A DNA stretch of 64,000 nt from Erysipelotrichaceae bacterium OPF54 (GTDB lineage Bacteria; Bacillota_I; Bacilli_A; Erysipelotrichales; Erysipelotrichaceae). This document shows, one piece after another, positions 25,758 through 35,567 of this stretch. How positions within the stretch are numbered: the first letter of the stretch is position 1; the number at the start of each line of letters is the position of its first letter. The notes under the pieces were generated by a model. The model saw only the letters and a program-made list of their open reading frames with translations. It ran no database searches and was not told the DNA's origin. The stretch is from assembly GCA_022834735.1 (NCBI GenBank), contig BQKD01000001.1:907659-971658 (forward strand), in the 5' to 3' direction. Position numbers and translations under genes: made by a program.

Positions 25758-27050
25758 ATGTTATCTAATTTTGCCGCTGTTGACAACTATAACTTTTCCG
25801 GAGGAAATATCACCTCCGATTCCGGCGCTCTTCTCTTTGCTCGTTTTATCCATTCTCTTTCGCTTCATGACGCTTTTCGTTCGCTTCCTTTTGATGACGA
25901 CCGGAAAAATCCTGTCCACTCTTATTCCGATATCCTTCTTGGCCAGATCTTTAAATTTATGCTAGGATATTTCCGTCAGGCCGATCAGTCGGTTCTTCGT
26001 CAGGATCCTTTTCTGCTTTCTGACGCTCCTTCCCAGCCGACAGTTTCACGTTTTTTCTCCTGTGCCTCCCCTTCTTTGAATGCCGCACTTCATCAGCTTC
26101 TTCAGACCTGTGCTCTCTCTTATCTCAACAAGCAGGAGCATGATCTTATTTTTGATGCTGATTCTACTTTGATCGAAACGACTGGCCGGCAGGAAGCGAG
26201 TGCCTATATTCCTCATTACTCTTCGGTCGGTTATCATCCTCTGGTGATCAATGAGTATCATTCCAAACTTCTTGTCGCTTCGCTTCTTCGCTGCGGCAAT
26301 TCCTATTCGGCCAACGGGATCATCGAGCAGCTCCGCACTGTGTTCTCCGGCCTTCAGATTTCTTCTTCCCGGACCATTTTCTTCCGTGGAGACAGCGCCT
26401 TTTACGATTCCGAATTGATGAATTATCTTGAACAGCAACCTTTTCGTGTGCGCTATATGATCCGGTGCAAGCATTTCGGGAAACTGCTCAAAGAATGCAT
26501 GGACGATATGGACCGCAAAGGGATCGATTTCCAGCAGTATACCAAACACGAACCGTATATCGGCGAGCTGTCTTATTCCCTGCAGAACGACGAGCCTAGA
26601 AGGGTCGTCTACAAAGCGTATCGTTCCATAGGCCAGAACGGACAGATTTCTTTGTTTCCGGAAATCTATGCCGTCATGACCAACTGTCTGGAGTGGAGTC
26701 CGTGCCATATCCTACGCTTTTATGAACAAAGAGGAAATTCGGAAAACTTCACGAAAGAGCTCAAGGACGATTTTGGTGCAGGCACATTGTCCCATCCAAA
26801 GTTCTTATCCAACGAGCTCGAGTTTCTGCTCAAAGCATGGGCATACAATATTTATCATCTGTTCCTGAATCGGAAAGCAAAACACATGCCGGGTATTGCG
26901 CGTATGCGTATGAATACGTTCAGGAAGGAATTTATCAAGATAGGCGGAAAAGTGATCCGTCACGCAAGGCAGATCACATTGTGCATCAGCAGCGCCTATG
27001 CGAGAAAGAAAGAGTTCGCAGGATTGATGTACAATATTCAAAACGAATAA
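25758..27050 (+). CDS. IS1380-family transposase
   Basis: A 430-residue DDE transposase of the IS1380 family: SGGNITSDSGALLFARF near the N-terminus, LIFDADSTLIETTGRQE (first Asp), IFFRGDSAFYDSELMNYLE (second Asp) and YEQRGNSENFTKELKDDFG (Glu region). ATG 25758 follows AAAGGAACC; a longer frame to 25689 has no ribosome site. The gene looks intact. I could not match terminal inverted repeats on both sides, so the element may have lost an end. T/C-rich base use differs from neighbouring genes. Confidence 0.92.
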   Translation: MLSNFAAVDNYNFSGGNITSDSGALLFARFIHSLSLHDAFRSLPFDDDRKNPVHSYSDILLGQIFKFMLGYFRQADQSVLRQDPFLLSDAPSQPTVSRFFSCASPSLNAALHQLLQTCALSYLNKQEHDLIFDADSTLIETTGRQEASAYIPHYSSVGYHPLVINEYHSKLLVASLLRCGNSYSANGIIEQLRTVFSGLQISSSRTIFFRGDSAFYDSELMNYLEQQPFRVRYMIRCKHFGKLLKECMDDMDRKGIDFQQYTKHEPYIGELSYSLQNDEPRRVVYKAYRSIGQNGQISLFPEIYAVMTNCLEWSPCHILRFYEQRGNSENFTKELKDDFGAGTLSHPKFLSNELEFLLKAWAYNIYHLFLNRKAKHMPGIARMRMNTFRKEFIKIGGKVIRHARQITLCISSAYARKKEFAGLMYNIQNE

Positions 27051-27246
27051 TAAACAGACCCATATTTTAAAATAGGCAGAGCGATCTGTCCTTTTCGTCG
27101 TGGAGTTTTCCACTGTAAAACTTTTTGAAAACCAAAAAAAACAGGAAATCGGATCAAATCAAGCGAACTTCATCGGTAAAACCATTCCATGAATTATTTG
27201 GGTTATATTCAAAAATACAGCAAAAAATCAAAACATGGAACCAGAA

Positions 27247-27275
27247 GAAAACCGGACAGGATTTGACTGTCCGGT
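27247..27275 (-). terminator. Terminator of the lactate permease gene
   Basis: ACCGGACAG (27251-27259) with CTGTCCGGT (27267-27275); on the minus strand TTTTC follows. The rest of 27051-27298 shows no gene. Confidence 0.82.
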
Positions 27276-27298
27276 ATGAATATTCAAAGCTTTTCAGA

Positions 27299-28828
27299 TC
27301 AGCCTAAAAGCATCGTGCCGAAGTAGGCTAAAAGCGACATGAGCACAATGAACACGGCTCCGTACGGCAGGATCATGGAAAGCAGCTTCGAATCCTTTCC
27401 GTTTCCATCCACAGCACCCAGCGCGATCGCGATGCTTTGCGGAGAGAGCATCTTTCCGGCCGCCACACCAAGCGAGTTGAGCGCAACGATCCAGTACGGA
27501 TCAAGACTCAGCTCGCCCGCCGCATTCATCTGCACTTCGCCGAACAATACGCCCGAACTTGTTCCCGAACCGGTAACAAATGTTCCCAGGGCACCAAGCC
27601 ACGGCGCCACGAACGGATAGAACGAACCGGTGACCATGATCGCAAACGCGGAGATCGAAGCGATCATTCCCGCATATCCCATGATCTTGGCGCAGGCCAG
27701 CACGAAACACATGGTCAATATGGTCGGCATCATCTGTTTGATCGTCGCCGCAAAGACCGACCGGAACATCGCAGGATCCGCTTTCTGGATCAGCCCGCCG
27801 ATAATTCCCGAAAGGAAGATCCAGACTCCGGCCGTATTGACCCAGGTAAATTTCAAAGTATTCGGATCCGGACCGCTGTAGACTACCACATTGGAAGAGA
27901 ACTGTTCCAGATAGTTGTTGATCGGCGGCAGCAGCTTGCTGGTCGAAAGAAGCAGGACAAAAATACAGATGAACGGCGACCAGGCCTGAAGAGCCTTCTT
28001 CAGCGTTAAAGGCGCCCCCTTTTCGATCTGGATCTCATAGGCAGGATCGGGCTGTTTTCTGATCGACAGCAGCACCGTGACAAGCAGGGAACAGACCGAA
28101 CCGACCACAACAGCCAGTTCCGCTCCGACAAACCATGCCACGACGATCTGCGGAACAACAAAGGAAATTCCCGAAAGCAGAACGATCGGCCAGATCCCTT
28201 TGAGAGCCTTGATCCCTTTTCCCGTCACCACGACGATCAGGAACGGAACAAGGATCATGAACGGAGCAAGCTGCAGCGTGGTCGTGAAGGAAAGATGCGT
28301 GTTTTCCAGTCCGACCAGATTGGCCAGGGTAACGGTCGGGATGCCGATGCTGCCAAAAGGAGTCGGCACGCCATTGGCAAGCAGACATACAAGACAGGAA
28401 AACAGAGCCGGAAAGCCAAGGCCGACCAGCATGCTGGCCGGGATCGCGATTGCCGTGCCAAAACCAGCCATTCCTTCCATGAACCCGCCAAAACACCATG
28501 CCACAAGCAGGACAAGCAGACGCTTGTCGTTGGTGACAGACGTCATCATCTGCTTGATGACATCCATCGCTCCGGTACGAACGGTCAGATTATAAGTGAA
28601 GACCGCAGCGATGATGACGACAACGATCGGCCACAAGGCCATCAGGATCCCTTCGAGCCCGGCTGTCAAAGCGTGCATGAACGGCAGCTTCCATACGAGC
28701 ATGGCCAGCAGGAAGGAGACGATCATCGATCCGCATGCCGCTTTCCAGGTCGGCCATTTGAGCACGGTGAGCGCAAAAATAAGCCACAGGATCGGACAGA
28801 GCGCCAGTAAAAACATGAGTACATTCAT
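27299..28828 (-). CDS. L-lactate permease, LctP/LldP family
   Basis: A 509-residue polytopic membrane protein of the lactate permease family, moving lactate (or glycolate) with protons. The core signature FGGFMEGMAGFGTAIAIPASMLVGLGF is present, with ANGVPTPFGSIGIPT and TGSGTSSGVLFGEVQ in later helices. About 12-14 transmembrane helices are visible; length is slightly below the 540-560 usual. Start ATG follows AGAAAGGAAA. It is monocistronic. A minus-strand TATAAT at about 28860-28865 is a likely -10. Confidence 0.95.
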   Translation of the reverse strand: MNVLMFLLALCPILWLIFALTVLKWPTWKAACGSMIVSFLLAMLVWKLPFMHALTAGLEGILMALWPIVVVIIAAVFTYNLTVRTGAMDVIKQMMTSVTNDKRLLVLLVAWCFGGFMEGMAGFGTAIAIPASMLVGLGFPALFSCLVCLLANGVPTPFGSIGIPTVTLANLVGLENTHLSFTTTLQLAPFMILVPFLIVVVTGKGIKALKGIWPIVLLSGISFVVPQIVVAWFVGAELAVVVGSVCSLLVTVLLSIRKQPDPAYEIQIEKGAPLTLKKALQAWSPFICIFVLLLSTSKLLPPINNYLEQFSSNVVVYSGPDPNTLKFTWVNTAGVWIFLSGIIGGLIQKADPAMFRSVFAATIKQMMPTILTMCFVLACAKIMGYAGMIASISAFAIMVTGSFYPFVAPWLGALGTFVTGSGTSSGVLFGEVQMNAAGELSLDPYWIVALNSLGVAAGKMLSPQSIAIALGAVDGNGKDSKLLSMILPYGAVFIVLMSLLAYFGTMLLG

Positions 28829-28993
28829 AGATTTGAATATTTCCTTTCTTTTATGGAAACATTATACACCGAATTGAATGATGGGAAATCTTCCTACTCA
28901 TTATTTTGCTCTGCATGCCGTTACGGAAAAGAAGGACTTGAGCAAAACACTTGAAAAATTGCCTTTATTTGTGCTGTGACGAACGAAAATTAC

Positions 28994-29014
28994 ATTTACA
29001 TTCAGTATGTAAAT
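28994..29014. promoter_or_regulatory. Inverted repeat upstream of the dcw promoter
   Basis: ATTTACAT (28994-29001), spacer TCAGT, ATGTAAAT (29007-29014): an eight-base perfect inverted repeat 15 bases upstream of the -35 of mraZ. A related ATGTAA-A-TTACAT sits at 37897 before the second LCP gene. The binding protein is unknown. Confidence 0.45.
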
Positions 29015-29029
29015 TTCTTTCAAAATAGT

Positions 29030-29058
29030 TTGATGAAAGATTGTTGTTGTTGTATTAT
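29030..29058 (+). promoter_or_regulatory. dcw (mraZ) promoter
   Basis: TTGATG (29030-29035), 17 bases, TATTAT (29053-29058). The transcript would start near 29065, inside the MraZ boxes. Confidence 0.7.
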
Positions 29059-29059
29059 A

Positions 29060-29096
29060 GTGGTACAAAGTGGCAGAAAGTGTCAGAGAGTGGGGT
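29060..29096 (+). promoter_or_regulatory. mraZ: MraZ boxes: four direct repeats with 10-base period
   Basis: GTGG, GTGG, GTGT and GTGG start at 29060, 29070, 29080 and 29090; the middle units read AAAGTGG-CAG-AAAGTGT-CAG. MraZ of low-GC bacteria is reported to bind AAAGTGK boxes with three-base spacers in its own promoter, which matches closely. MraZ binding here would autoregulate the cell division operon. Confidence 0.85.
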
Positions 29097-29104
29097 GACG
29101 GCAC

Positions 29105-29539
29105 GTGTTCATGGGAGAATTCGCACACAACATCGATCGTAAGGGGCGATTGATCATGCCGGCAAAGTTTCGCGAGGAACTCGGCGAGCGGGTTGTCGTA
29201 AACCGTGGACTGGATGGCTGCTTGTACGTATACACTCTGGATCAATGGCAGGTTGTATACGAAAAATTATCAAAATTGCCCACAACAAAAAAAGACGCTC
29301 GCAAGTATCAGCGGCTGATGCTCTCGAAAGCATCGGAATGCGAACTGGACGGACAGGGACGGATCCTTATTCCTTCCAATCTGGTCGAGCTGGCTGAGCT
29401 GGAAAAAGAGTGCATGATCATTGGTGTTGCGAACCACATTGAGATCTGGGCGAAACACAAATGGGAACTCATGGAAGAAGAGGAGGAAGGAAGCTTCGAG
29501 GAAATTGCTGAAAGCCTTTCGGATTTTATGGAGTTATAG
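29105..29539 (+). CDS. mraZ: Transcriptional regulator MraZ
   Basis: A 144-residue protein with two AbrB-like MraZ repeats: MGEFAHNIDRKGRLIMPAKFREEL and ASECELDGQGRILIPSNLVELAEL, each with the conserved DxxGR. It forms a ring that binds repeated boxes upstream of its own gene. I use GTG 29105, since the encoded MFMGE start is typical of the family; ATG 29111 is an alternative. It is followed four bases later by rsmH. Confidence 0.97.
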   Translation: MFMGEFAHNIDRKGRLIMPAKFREELGERVVVNRGLDGCLYVYTLDQWQVVYEKLSKLPTTKKDARKYQRLMLSKASECELDGQGRILIPSNLVELAELEKECMIIGVANHIEIWAKHKWELMEEEEEGSFEEIAESLSDFMEL

Positions 29540-29542
29540 TTT

Positions 29543-30475
29543 ATGGAACATATCAGCGTATTATTAAATGAAGCCGTCGAAATGCTCAATGTTAAAAACG
29601 ACGGGATATATGTCGACTGCACGCTTGGCCGCGGCGGTCACAGCAGCGAGATACTGAAACGCTGCAGAAAAGGTCATTTGTACTGTTTCGATATGGATCA
29701 GGATGCAATTGACGAAAGTATTCCGCGTCTGGAAAAAGAGGGAACGAACTTTACGTGTATTCACGCGCCGTTCGAAAAACTCGGACCAGTTCTCGACGAA
29801 TATCATGTAGATCAAGTAGATGGAATTTTGATGGATCTGGGCGTGTCTTCTCCGCAGTTCGATGACGGACAAAGAGGATTCAGCTACAGGGAGGATTCAA
29901 GGCTGGACATGCGCATGGATCAGCAGTCTCCTCTTTCAGCCTATGAGGTCATCAACACATATTCTCTTGAAGAATTAACAGAAGTATTTAAAACATATGG
30001 CGAAGAGCCTTTTGCGTACAGGATCGCAAAGGAAATCGTGAAAAGGCGCGAGAACGCTCCGATCGAAACGACGTTCCAGCTTGTCGATGCCGTAAAAGCC
30101 GCTCTTCCCAATGCAGTGCTCAAGAAAAAGGGGCATCCGGCAAAACGGGTATTTCAAGCCGTACGGATCGAAGTCAACCATGAACTGTCCCAGCTCCAGA
30201 CCGTTTTAATTGAGGGGTTAAAACGACTGAAGCCGCAAGGACGAATGGTCGTGATCACGTTCCATTCCCTGGAGGACAGGATCGTGAAAAATGCTTTCCG
30301 GTCGGTGGCCGTGGCGAAAAAAGTAGATAAACGCATTCCACAATTAGGGGTAGAAAAATTAGAATATCATTTATTGACTCGCAAGCCGGTAACGGCTTCT
30401 GACGAAGAACTTAAAAACAATCCGCGCGCGCGCAGCGCCAAGTTAAGGGGAATTGAACGCAATGAAAACGAGTAG
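29543..30475 (+). CDS. rsmH: 16S rRNA (cytosine-1402-N4)-methyltransferase RsmH
   Basis: A 310-residue SAM-dependent methyltransferase (formerly MraW) that methylates C1402 in the ribosomal P site. Motifs: YVDCTLGRGGHSSEIL (SAM loop), DGILMDLGVSSPQFDDGQRGFSYREDSRLDMRMD (substrate and catalytic region), and VITFHSLEDRIVKNAF. Length and order are standard. The stop overlaps the beginning of ftsL. Confidence 0.97.
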   Translation: MEHISVLLNEAVEMLNVKNDGIYVDCTLGRGGHSSEILKRCRKGHLYCFDMDQDAIDESIPRLEKEGTNFTCIHAPFEKLGPVLDEYHVDQVDGILMDLGVSSPQFDDGQRGFSYREDSRLDMRMDQQSPLSAYEVINTYSLEELTEVFKTYGEEPFAYRIAKEIVKRRENAPIETTFQLVDAVKAALPNAVLKKKGHPAKRVFQAVRIEVNHELSQLQTVLIEGLKRLKPQGRMVVITFHSLEDRIVKNAFRSVAVAKKVDKRIPQLGVEKLEYHLLTRKPVTASDEELKNNPRARSAKLRGIERNENE

Positions 30476-30776
30476 AAAGAGAAAGATAAAGAAAAGAAAA
30501 CGGGGACGGTTGACTTTCGAAATGTTTTCTCTGCTTTGTTTTATTGCTGCTTTAGGATTTTATTTTATATCGAAAGTGTACATCAGCGCCTATAATATAA
30601 CGCTTTCGAACAAAGAGCAGCAGATTGCGGCTGAAAATTCGGCAAAGCAGAGCGAAGTGGAAGAACTGCAGGCGACCGTTCGTACGATGCAGGACAAAAA
30701 GCAGATGCTCGGCATGCTTGAAAATCAGATTCAGGATAATCAGAACAACATTTATATCATTGGGGACAATGAATAA
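30462..30776 (+). CDS. ftsL: Cell division protein FtsL
   Basis: A 104-residue bitopic protein: a very basic N-terminus (KRKIKKRKRGR), one transmembrane helix (about 15-38, FEMFSLLCFIAALGFYFISKV) and an extracellular coiled coil rich in Glu, Gln and Lys (SNKEQQIAAENSAKQSEVEELQ). It matches FtsL in size, layout and position after rsmH. ATG 30462 has AAGGGG upstream; TTG 30453 is an alternative. Overlaps rsmH by 14 bases. A small terminator follows. Confidence 0.85.
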   Translation: MKTSRKRKIKKRKRGRLTFEMFSLLCFIAALGFYFISKVYISAYNITLSNKEQQIAAENSAKQSEVEELQATVRTMQDKKQMLGMLENQIQDNQNNIYIIGDNE

Positions 30777-30778
30777 GC

Positions 30779-30803
30779 AGACCGCCTAGTGCGGTTTTTG
30801 TTT
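30779..30803 (+). terminator. Short terminator between ftsL and the PBP gene
   Basis: ACCGC, loop CTAGT, GCGGT, then TTTTGTTTT. The stem is short, so it may attenuate instead of fully stopping. Confidence 0.65.
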
Positions 30804-30829
30804 TGAATATTTCCGCAGACCAGTATAAT
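30803..30829 (+). promoter_or_regulatory. Promoter of the PBP gene
   Basis: TTGAAT (30803-30808), 15 bases, TATAAT (30824-30829). It lies right after the terminator, making the PBP gene a new transcription unit within the dcw cluster. Confidence 0.55.
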
Positions 30830-30865
30830 TATGTTGTTTTCACTTAAATCTTAGAGAGGAGCCGT

Positions 30866-33052
30866 ATGAGCGTAAAAGAAACAAACCGAAAAATACGAGC
30901 CATGCTGATGGTCATGATCGTTTCAGCCATCCTGGTAAGCGCCAATATCGTCTATACGATGACCACTCACCATCATCTCTGGTCCGGGCAGGATGTACTC
31001 AATTCGCAGATCCGCAGCTCGATCGTCAATACGAGCGTCGAAGCAAGCCGCGGAAATATATATGACCGCAACGGCAACATCATTGCTCAGGAAATACCGG
31101 CCTATACGATCGTCGCCTATCTCGACGACTCGCTCGTCGATGAAAACGGCGATCCCGATTACGTATCCGATCCGGAAAAAACAGCCCGCGAATTAAAAAA
31201 GCTGCTTCCCGATATCGACGAAAAACAAGTTGCCGCGATCCTGAAAAAAGCCATCCGCAACGAGCAGATGCAGACAGAGCTGGGAACCGGGACAAAACGA
31301 CTCGATAAATCGGTCATGGAAACGATCCGTAAAGCCAATATTCCAGGGATCGGATTCGTGGAAGCGACAAAACGCGAATATCCATCTTCGCCATTCGCCT
31401 CCAATCTGATCGGATTCGCCGCCTATGATGAAGATGAACAGAAAATTGCCGGCAAGCTCGGGCTCGAGGAAAGCCTGGACGATTATCTTTCCGGAGAAGA
31501 CGGACGCATCCAGTATCAGCAGATGGTCGACGGAAGCCTGCTTCCAGGAACCCTGAACGTCTATAAGGAAGCTGTCGACGGCGACGATGTCATTTTGACC
31601 ATCGACTCCAACCTGCAGTCGATCGTGGAAACCCAGCTTCAGGCAACCATTGCCCAGAATAATGCCCAGAGCGCGTGGGCCATCGTGGTCGAATGCGAAA
31701 CCGGAAAGATCCTGGCATGGGGAAGCTATCCGACCTTCGATCAGAACCATCCGACCGAGATCCCGACGTATCAGAATGCGCTCTCGCAGATGAACCTCGA
31801 ACCAGGATCGGTCATGAAGCCGTTTGTTTACGCGACAGCCATCGACACCGGCGTTTATCCGGCAGGCCAGTCCTATACGGCCGGCTCCTTCACCTATACC
31901 CAGAACGGTGCGGGAAAGATCATCCGCGTAGCCAACGGGACCGATACCGGCTATCCGGTCATCAATGATGCCCTGGGCGAAAACTTCGGCGTCATCACCT
32001 TTGAGCAGGGACTCGCCTTCTCAAGCAATATCGCCATCTGCGAACTGCTCGCCAATTATGTCAACTACGATCAGTTCAGCAGTTACCTTGATAAATTCGG
32101 CTTTTACCAGTATGTAGACATTCCTTTTGTTCCCGAACAGCAGGGCGTCAAGAACATCCAGTCTGCCTCCGACTATTTATCTACCGGCTTCGGGCAGGCA
32201 TCCTCTTTGACGATCCTGCAGCTCGTGCAAGCCTACACCGCCATATTCAATGACGGGAAGATGATGAAACCGTACGTCGTCGACGAAATCGTGAATCCGC
32301 ATACGAACCAGGTCGTTGAAAAATACGAGCCGGAAGTGGCAGGAGAGCCGATCTCGGCAGAAACAGCAGCCAAGGTACGCGAGCTTATGAAAGGCGTCAT
32401 GGCAGACGGTGCGACCGGGGCCCGCTTCAGCATAGACGGAGTCGATATGATCGCAAAGACCGGAACAGGCGAAATCTACAATGAGGAAACCCATAAGTAC
32501 GATTCAACGGTCTACACCTCTTCTGTTATGGCTGCAGCGCCAGCCGATGATCCGAAGATCATGGTATACTGGGGCATGCAGTCCGCCAACATTATCGGGT
32601 ATTCGGAAGAACCGTTCAAAACGATCATGCAGGCTGCGCTCATCGCCAACGCCGTCAACGGAACGAGCCAGCCATCCCAGCCTGAAGAAGGCGATACGTG
32701 GGCAACCTATGAAATGCCTTCGCTTGTCAACCATTCGCTGGATTACGCGATGAACAAGATGAGCGATAAAAATGTGAAGATCATCACGATCGGGGACGGC
32801 AATACGGTCATCGACCAGTTTGCCAGAAAAGGACAGACCATTTACTCGTATGACCGTGTCTTCCTGCTGACCAACGGCAATACGATCACCATGCCCGACA
32901 TGACCGGCTGGACACGAAAAGATATCACGGCTTTCTGGCAGCTGACCGGGATCGGGATCCAGACATCGGGCTACGGCAAGGTGAGCGCGCAGAATATCGA
33001 GCCGGGCACGCCGATCGATACCAATACCGATATTCAGGTCACATTAGAATAA
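30866..33052 (+). CDS. Class B penicillin-binding protein (FtsI/PBP2B/SpoVD type) with PASTA domains
   Basis: A 728-residue septal transpeptidase. An N-terminal transmembrane helix (about 10-32) is followed by the dimerisation domain and the transpeptidase: S315 of SVMK (SxxK), S386-S-N388 (SxN) and K531-T-G. The C-terminal 120 residues hold PASTA-like repeats (MPSLVNHSLDYAMNKMSDKNVKIITIGDG and MPDMTGWTRKDITAFWQLTGIGIQ). It follows ftsL as in other Bacillota. GAGAGGAG precedes ATG. There is no murE, mraY, murD, ftsW or murG after it; ftsA comes next. Confidence 0.95.
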   Translation: MSVKETNRKIRAMLMVMIVSAILVSANIVYTMTTHHHLWSGQDVLNSQIRSSIVNTSVEASRGNIYDRNGNIIAQEIPAYTIVAYLDDSLVDENGDPDYVSDPEKTARELKKLLPDIDEKQVAAILKKAIRNEQMQTELGTGTKRLDKSVMETIRKANIPGIGFVEATKREYPSSPFASNLIGFAAYDEDEQKIAGKLGLEESLDDYLSGEDGRIQYQQMVDGSLLPGTLNVYKEAVDGDDVILTIDSNLQSIVETQLQATIAQNNAQSAWAIVVECETGKILAWGSYPTFDQNHPTEIPTYQNALSQMNLEPGSVMKPFVYATAIDTGVYPAGQSYTAGSFTYTQNGAGKIIRVANGTDTGYPVINDALGENFGVITFEQGLAFSSNIAICELLANYVNYDQFSSYLDKFGFYQYVDIPFVPEQQGVKNIQSASDYLSTGFGQASSLTILQLVQAYTAIFNDGKMMKPYVVDEIVNPHTNQVVEKYEPEVAGEPISAETAAKVRELMKGVMADGATGARFSIDGVDMIAKTGTGEIYNEETHKYDSTVYTSSVMAAAPADDPKIMVYWGMQSANIIGYSEEPFKTIMQAALIANAVNGTSQPSQPEEGDTWATYEMPSLVNHSLDYAMNKMSDKNVKIITIGDGNTVIDQFARKGQTIYSYDRVFLLTNGNTITMPDMTGWTRKDITAFWQLTGIGIQTSGYGKVSAQNIEPGTPIDTNTDIQVTLE

Positions 33053-33114
33053 GCAAACGGAAGTAAATTTCCGGAAGAATTTGTTACGATAAAAGGGGAA
33101 TTGGAAAAATCGCC

Positions 33115-33143
33115 TTAAAAAACAAGCCTGAATAGGTTATAAT
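33115..33143 (+). promoter_or_regulatory. Promoter upstream of ftsA
   Basis: TTAAAA (33115-33120), 17 bases, TATAAT (33138-33143). It would allow ftsA-ftsZ expression separate from the PBP gene. Confidence 0.5.
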
Positions 33144-33172
33144 AGACGCGAAGTGCATGAAGGAGATGTCGA

Positions 33173-34426
33173 ATGAGTAAAAAAGTATATGCAGCGATCG
33201 AGCTGGCAGATCAGGAAGTCCGACTTATCGTCATGGAAATCTTTGAAGGAAGATCCAATATTTTGAGAGTCGAACAGGCAGCTTGTTCGGGCATTCAAAA
33301 TGGAAAGGTCCTTGACGAGGCCGCGGTCGTGACCGCCGTTCGCGAAGCCACGAAAAGCGCGCAGGCAGCGCTCGGCTATCGGATCGAGCGGGTCATTCTC
33401 ATTATCCCGTCGGTCAATGTGAAAAGGAATTCTCAAAGAGTCCATGTGCAAATTGAGGATGGAACAAAAACGGTTCGTCAGTTTCATATTCAGCAGGGAT
33501 ACCAGAAAGCGATCCAGAAAAGGATGGGCGAGGATGTTGAATACGTAAACCCGAACCGGATCACATATATCGTGAATGACAGTGAATCGAAAAAACTTCC
33601 CAAAGGGGAGGAGTGCACCGATTTTTATATGAACGTGGATCTGCTGTATGCAGACAAGCAGACGATCTATGAATATGCGAAATGCATCGAACAGGCAAAT
33701 CTGGAAATTCTTGATGTATGCCTCGATGTGTACGCAGCCGGACAGGAGACGGCGGCGCTTCAGCAGAGCTTTGACCGCTCTGTCGTACTGCTGTCGATCG
33801 AAGCCGGCCACACGTCGCTTGGATTGTTCATGAATGAAAAACTGATGTCGGTCGCAAGGATCGACAAAGGGTACGGATGGATCGTTGAGCCTCTGAAGGA
33901 AAAGTACGGGCTGAGCAATGAGATCTGTTACCGCCTGCTGCAGAATATTTTCTCGAGCAGGGAAGAAGAAAACAGCGATGTGATCGTATATATCGAACAA
34001 AAGGAAGAAGAGCGCATTGAGATCAGCGCGGCAGAACTTGCCAAAGCCACGCTGCCGCGGTTCAAGGAATACATTGCCGAGATCAATGCGGCCTGCGAGC
34101 CGATCGTCCGCAATGGAAAGACCCGCTTCATCATTACAGGAAAGGGAAGCAATATTCCTGTACTGAAGGAGTTCGAGGACTCGTTCTGCGCGGAAACGAT
34201 CGTATACGATATTACGACGATCGGAGCCAGGGACGGGGCGTTCGTAGCCGGCCTTGGAGCAGCCTATGTGTGGCAGGAAACGAACAGGATCCGCAACGAC
34301 GACCGGATCTCTGTCAACAACAACGAACTGGAAGAAAGCATCGACGCCATCAACCGCAGGACGAAAGACGGGGACGGCGGCTTTACAAAAAAGATGAAAA
34401 GCGTTATTTTAGCGGATAAAGATTAA
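33173..34426 (+). CDS. ftsA: Cell division protein FtsA, divergent
   Basis: A 417-residue actin-like protein that tethers FtsZ to the membrane. The start ([20 protein letters not shown]), the phosphate loop [13 protein letters not shown] and the late [17 protein letters not shown] are FtsA/actin-like but weaker than usual (the DIGGGTT loop is IEAGHTS). The C-terminus [16 protein letters not shown] can form the short amphipathic membrane helix. Position directly before ftsZ, 23 bases apart, supports the call. GGAGATG is the ribosome site. Confidence 0.85.
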   Translation: MSKKVYAAIELADQEVRLIVMEIFEGRSNILRVEQAACSGIQNGKVLDEAAVVTAVREATKSAQAALGYRIERVILIIPSVNVKRNSQRVHVQIEDGTKTVRQFHIQQGYQKAIQKRMGEDVEYVNPNRITYIVNDSESKKLPKGEECTDFYMNVDLLYADKQTIYEYAKCIEQANLEILDVCLDVYAAGQETAALQQSFDRSVVLLSIEAGHTSLGLFMNEKLMSVARIDKGYGWIVEPLKEKYGLSNEICYRLLQNIFSSREEENSDVIVYIEQKEEERIEISAAELAKATLPRFKEYIAEINAACEPIVRNGKTRFIITGKGSNIPVLKEFEDSFCAETIVYDITTIGARDGAFVAGLGAAYVWQETNRIRNDDRISVNNNELEESIDAINRRTKDGDGGFTKKMKSVILADKD

Positions 34427-34449
34427 TAACAGGAGGACCGAAAGAAATT

Positions 34450-35565
34450 ATGCCAGAATTTAATCAAGTAGCGAATATTAAAGTATTTGGTGTCGGCGGC
34501 GGCGGAAGCAATGCAGTGAACCGCATGGTCGCAGACGGCGTCAAAGGTGTGGAATTTTATATCTGCAATACAGATGTGCAGGTCATGAAAAACTCTCCAT
34601 GCGATAACAAGATTATCCTTGGAAAAGAAACGACAAAAGGCCTTGGTGCCGGCGGAAATCCTGAATACGGCCGCAAAGCAGCCGAGGAAAGCGAAAGCGA
34701 ACTGCGCGATGCAGTGAACGGCGCCGATATGGTCTTTATCACGGCCGGCATGGGCGGCGGAACCGGAACCGGAGCCGCACCGCTCGTAGCCAAGGTCGCA
34801 AAAGAGGAAGGCGCCCTGACCGTTGGTGTCGTAACCCGTCCTTTCACATTCGAAGGACGCCGCCGGGCCAACAACGCAACCGAAGGAATCGATGAACTGA
34901 AAAAATATGTGGATTCGCTGATCATCGTATCCAACGACAACCTTCTCGAAGTGATCGGAAGAAAACCGATCGAGGAAGCATTCCAGGCAGCCGATAATGT
35001 GCTCCGCCAGGGTGTGCAGACCATCTCCGATCTGATCGCTGTTCCGGCATTGATCAACCTTGACTTTGCGGATGTGCGCAGCGTCATGCAGAACCAGGGC
35101 CGCGCGCTGATCGGAATCGGCATGGCTGAAGGAGAAGACAAAGCAGTCGTCGCAGCAGAAAAAGCGATCCAGTCGCCGCTGCTCGAAGCCAATATCAATG
35201 GAGCCAAGAGCGCGATCATCAATATCACCGGCGGAGATAAAGTATCTCTGTATGACGCGCAGAACGCAGTCGCTGTCATTCAGGATGCGGCCGGCGGAGA
35301 TGTGGACTGCATTTTCGGTATCGCCATCAACGAGCAGCTTGGCGATGCGGTCATCGTGACTGTCATTGCGACCGGTTTTGAAGAACAGACACAGAAACCA
35401 AGAAAGAAAAGAAGCGACAATCCGCAGGTTCAGCTCGCCCAGTCGACACAGGCGCTGTTCACACAGCCGACCATCCAGACCCCGGTGAACCCCGGAGTCG
35501 TGACAACGGCCGTTGAAGAAACATCCCAGGACGATCAGATCCCTAATTTCTTCTTCAATCGTTAA
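34450..35565 (+). CDS. ftsZ: Cell division GTPase FtsZ
   Basis: A 371-residue tubulin-like GTPase forming the division ring. It shows [12 protein letters not shown], the tubulin signature [15 protein letters not shown] and [22 protein letters not shown] (T7 synergy loop). A flexible linker leads to the conserved C-terminal peptide [12 protein letters not shown], which binds FtsA. Length is normal. The ribosome site GGAGG precedes ATG. A small unknown gene begins two bases after the stop. Confidence 0.98.
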   Translation: MPEFNQVANIKVFGVGGGGSNAVNRMVADGVKGVEFYICNTDVQVMKNSPCDNKIILGKETTKGLGAGGNPEYGRKAAEESESELRDAVNGADMVFITAGMGGGTGTGAAPLVAKVAKEEGALTVGVVTRPFTFEGRRRANNATEGIDELKKYVDSLIIVSNDNLLEVIGRKPIEEAFQAADNVLRQGVQTISDLIAVPALINLDFADVRSVMQNQGRALIGIGMAEGEDKAVVAAEKAIQSPLLEANINGAKSAIINITGGDKVSLYDAQNAVAVIQDAAGGDVDCIFGIAINEQLGDAVIVTVIATGFEEQTQKPRKKRSDNPQVQLAQSTQALFTQPTIQTPVNPGVVTTAVEETSQDDQIPNFFFNR

Positions 35566-35567
35566 AA

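Noticed and set aside
25679..27130. Full boundaries of the IS1380-like element
   Set aside because: The hairpin at 25679-25691 has no matching inverted copy after 27050, so ends and target duplication could not be supported.
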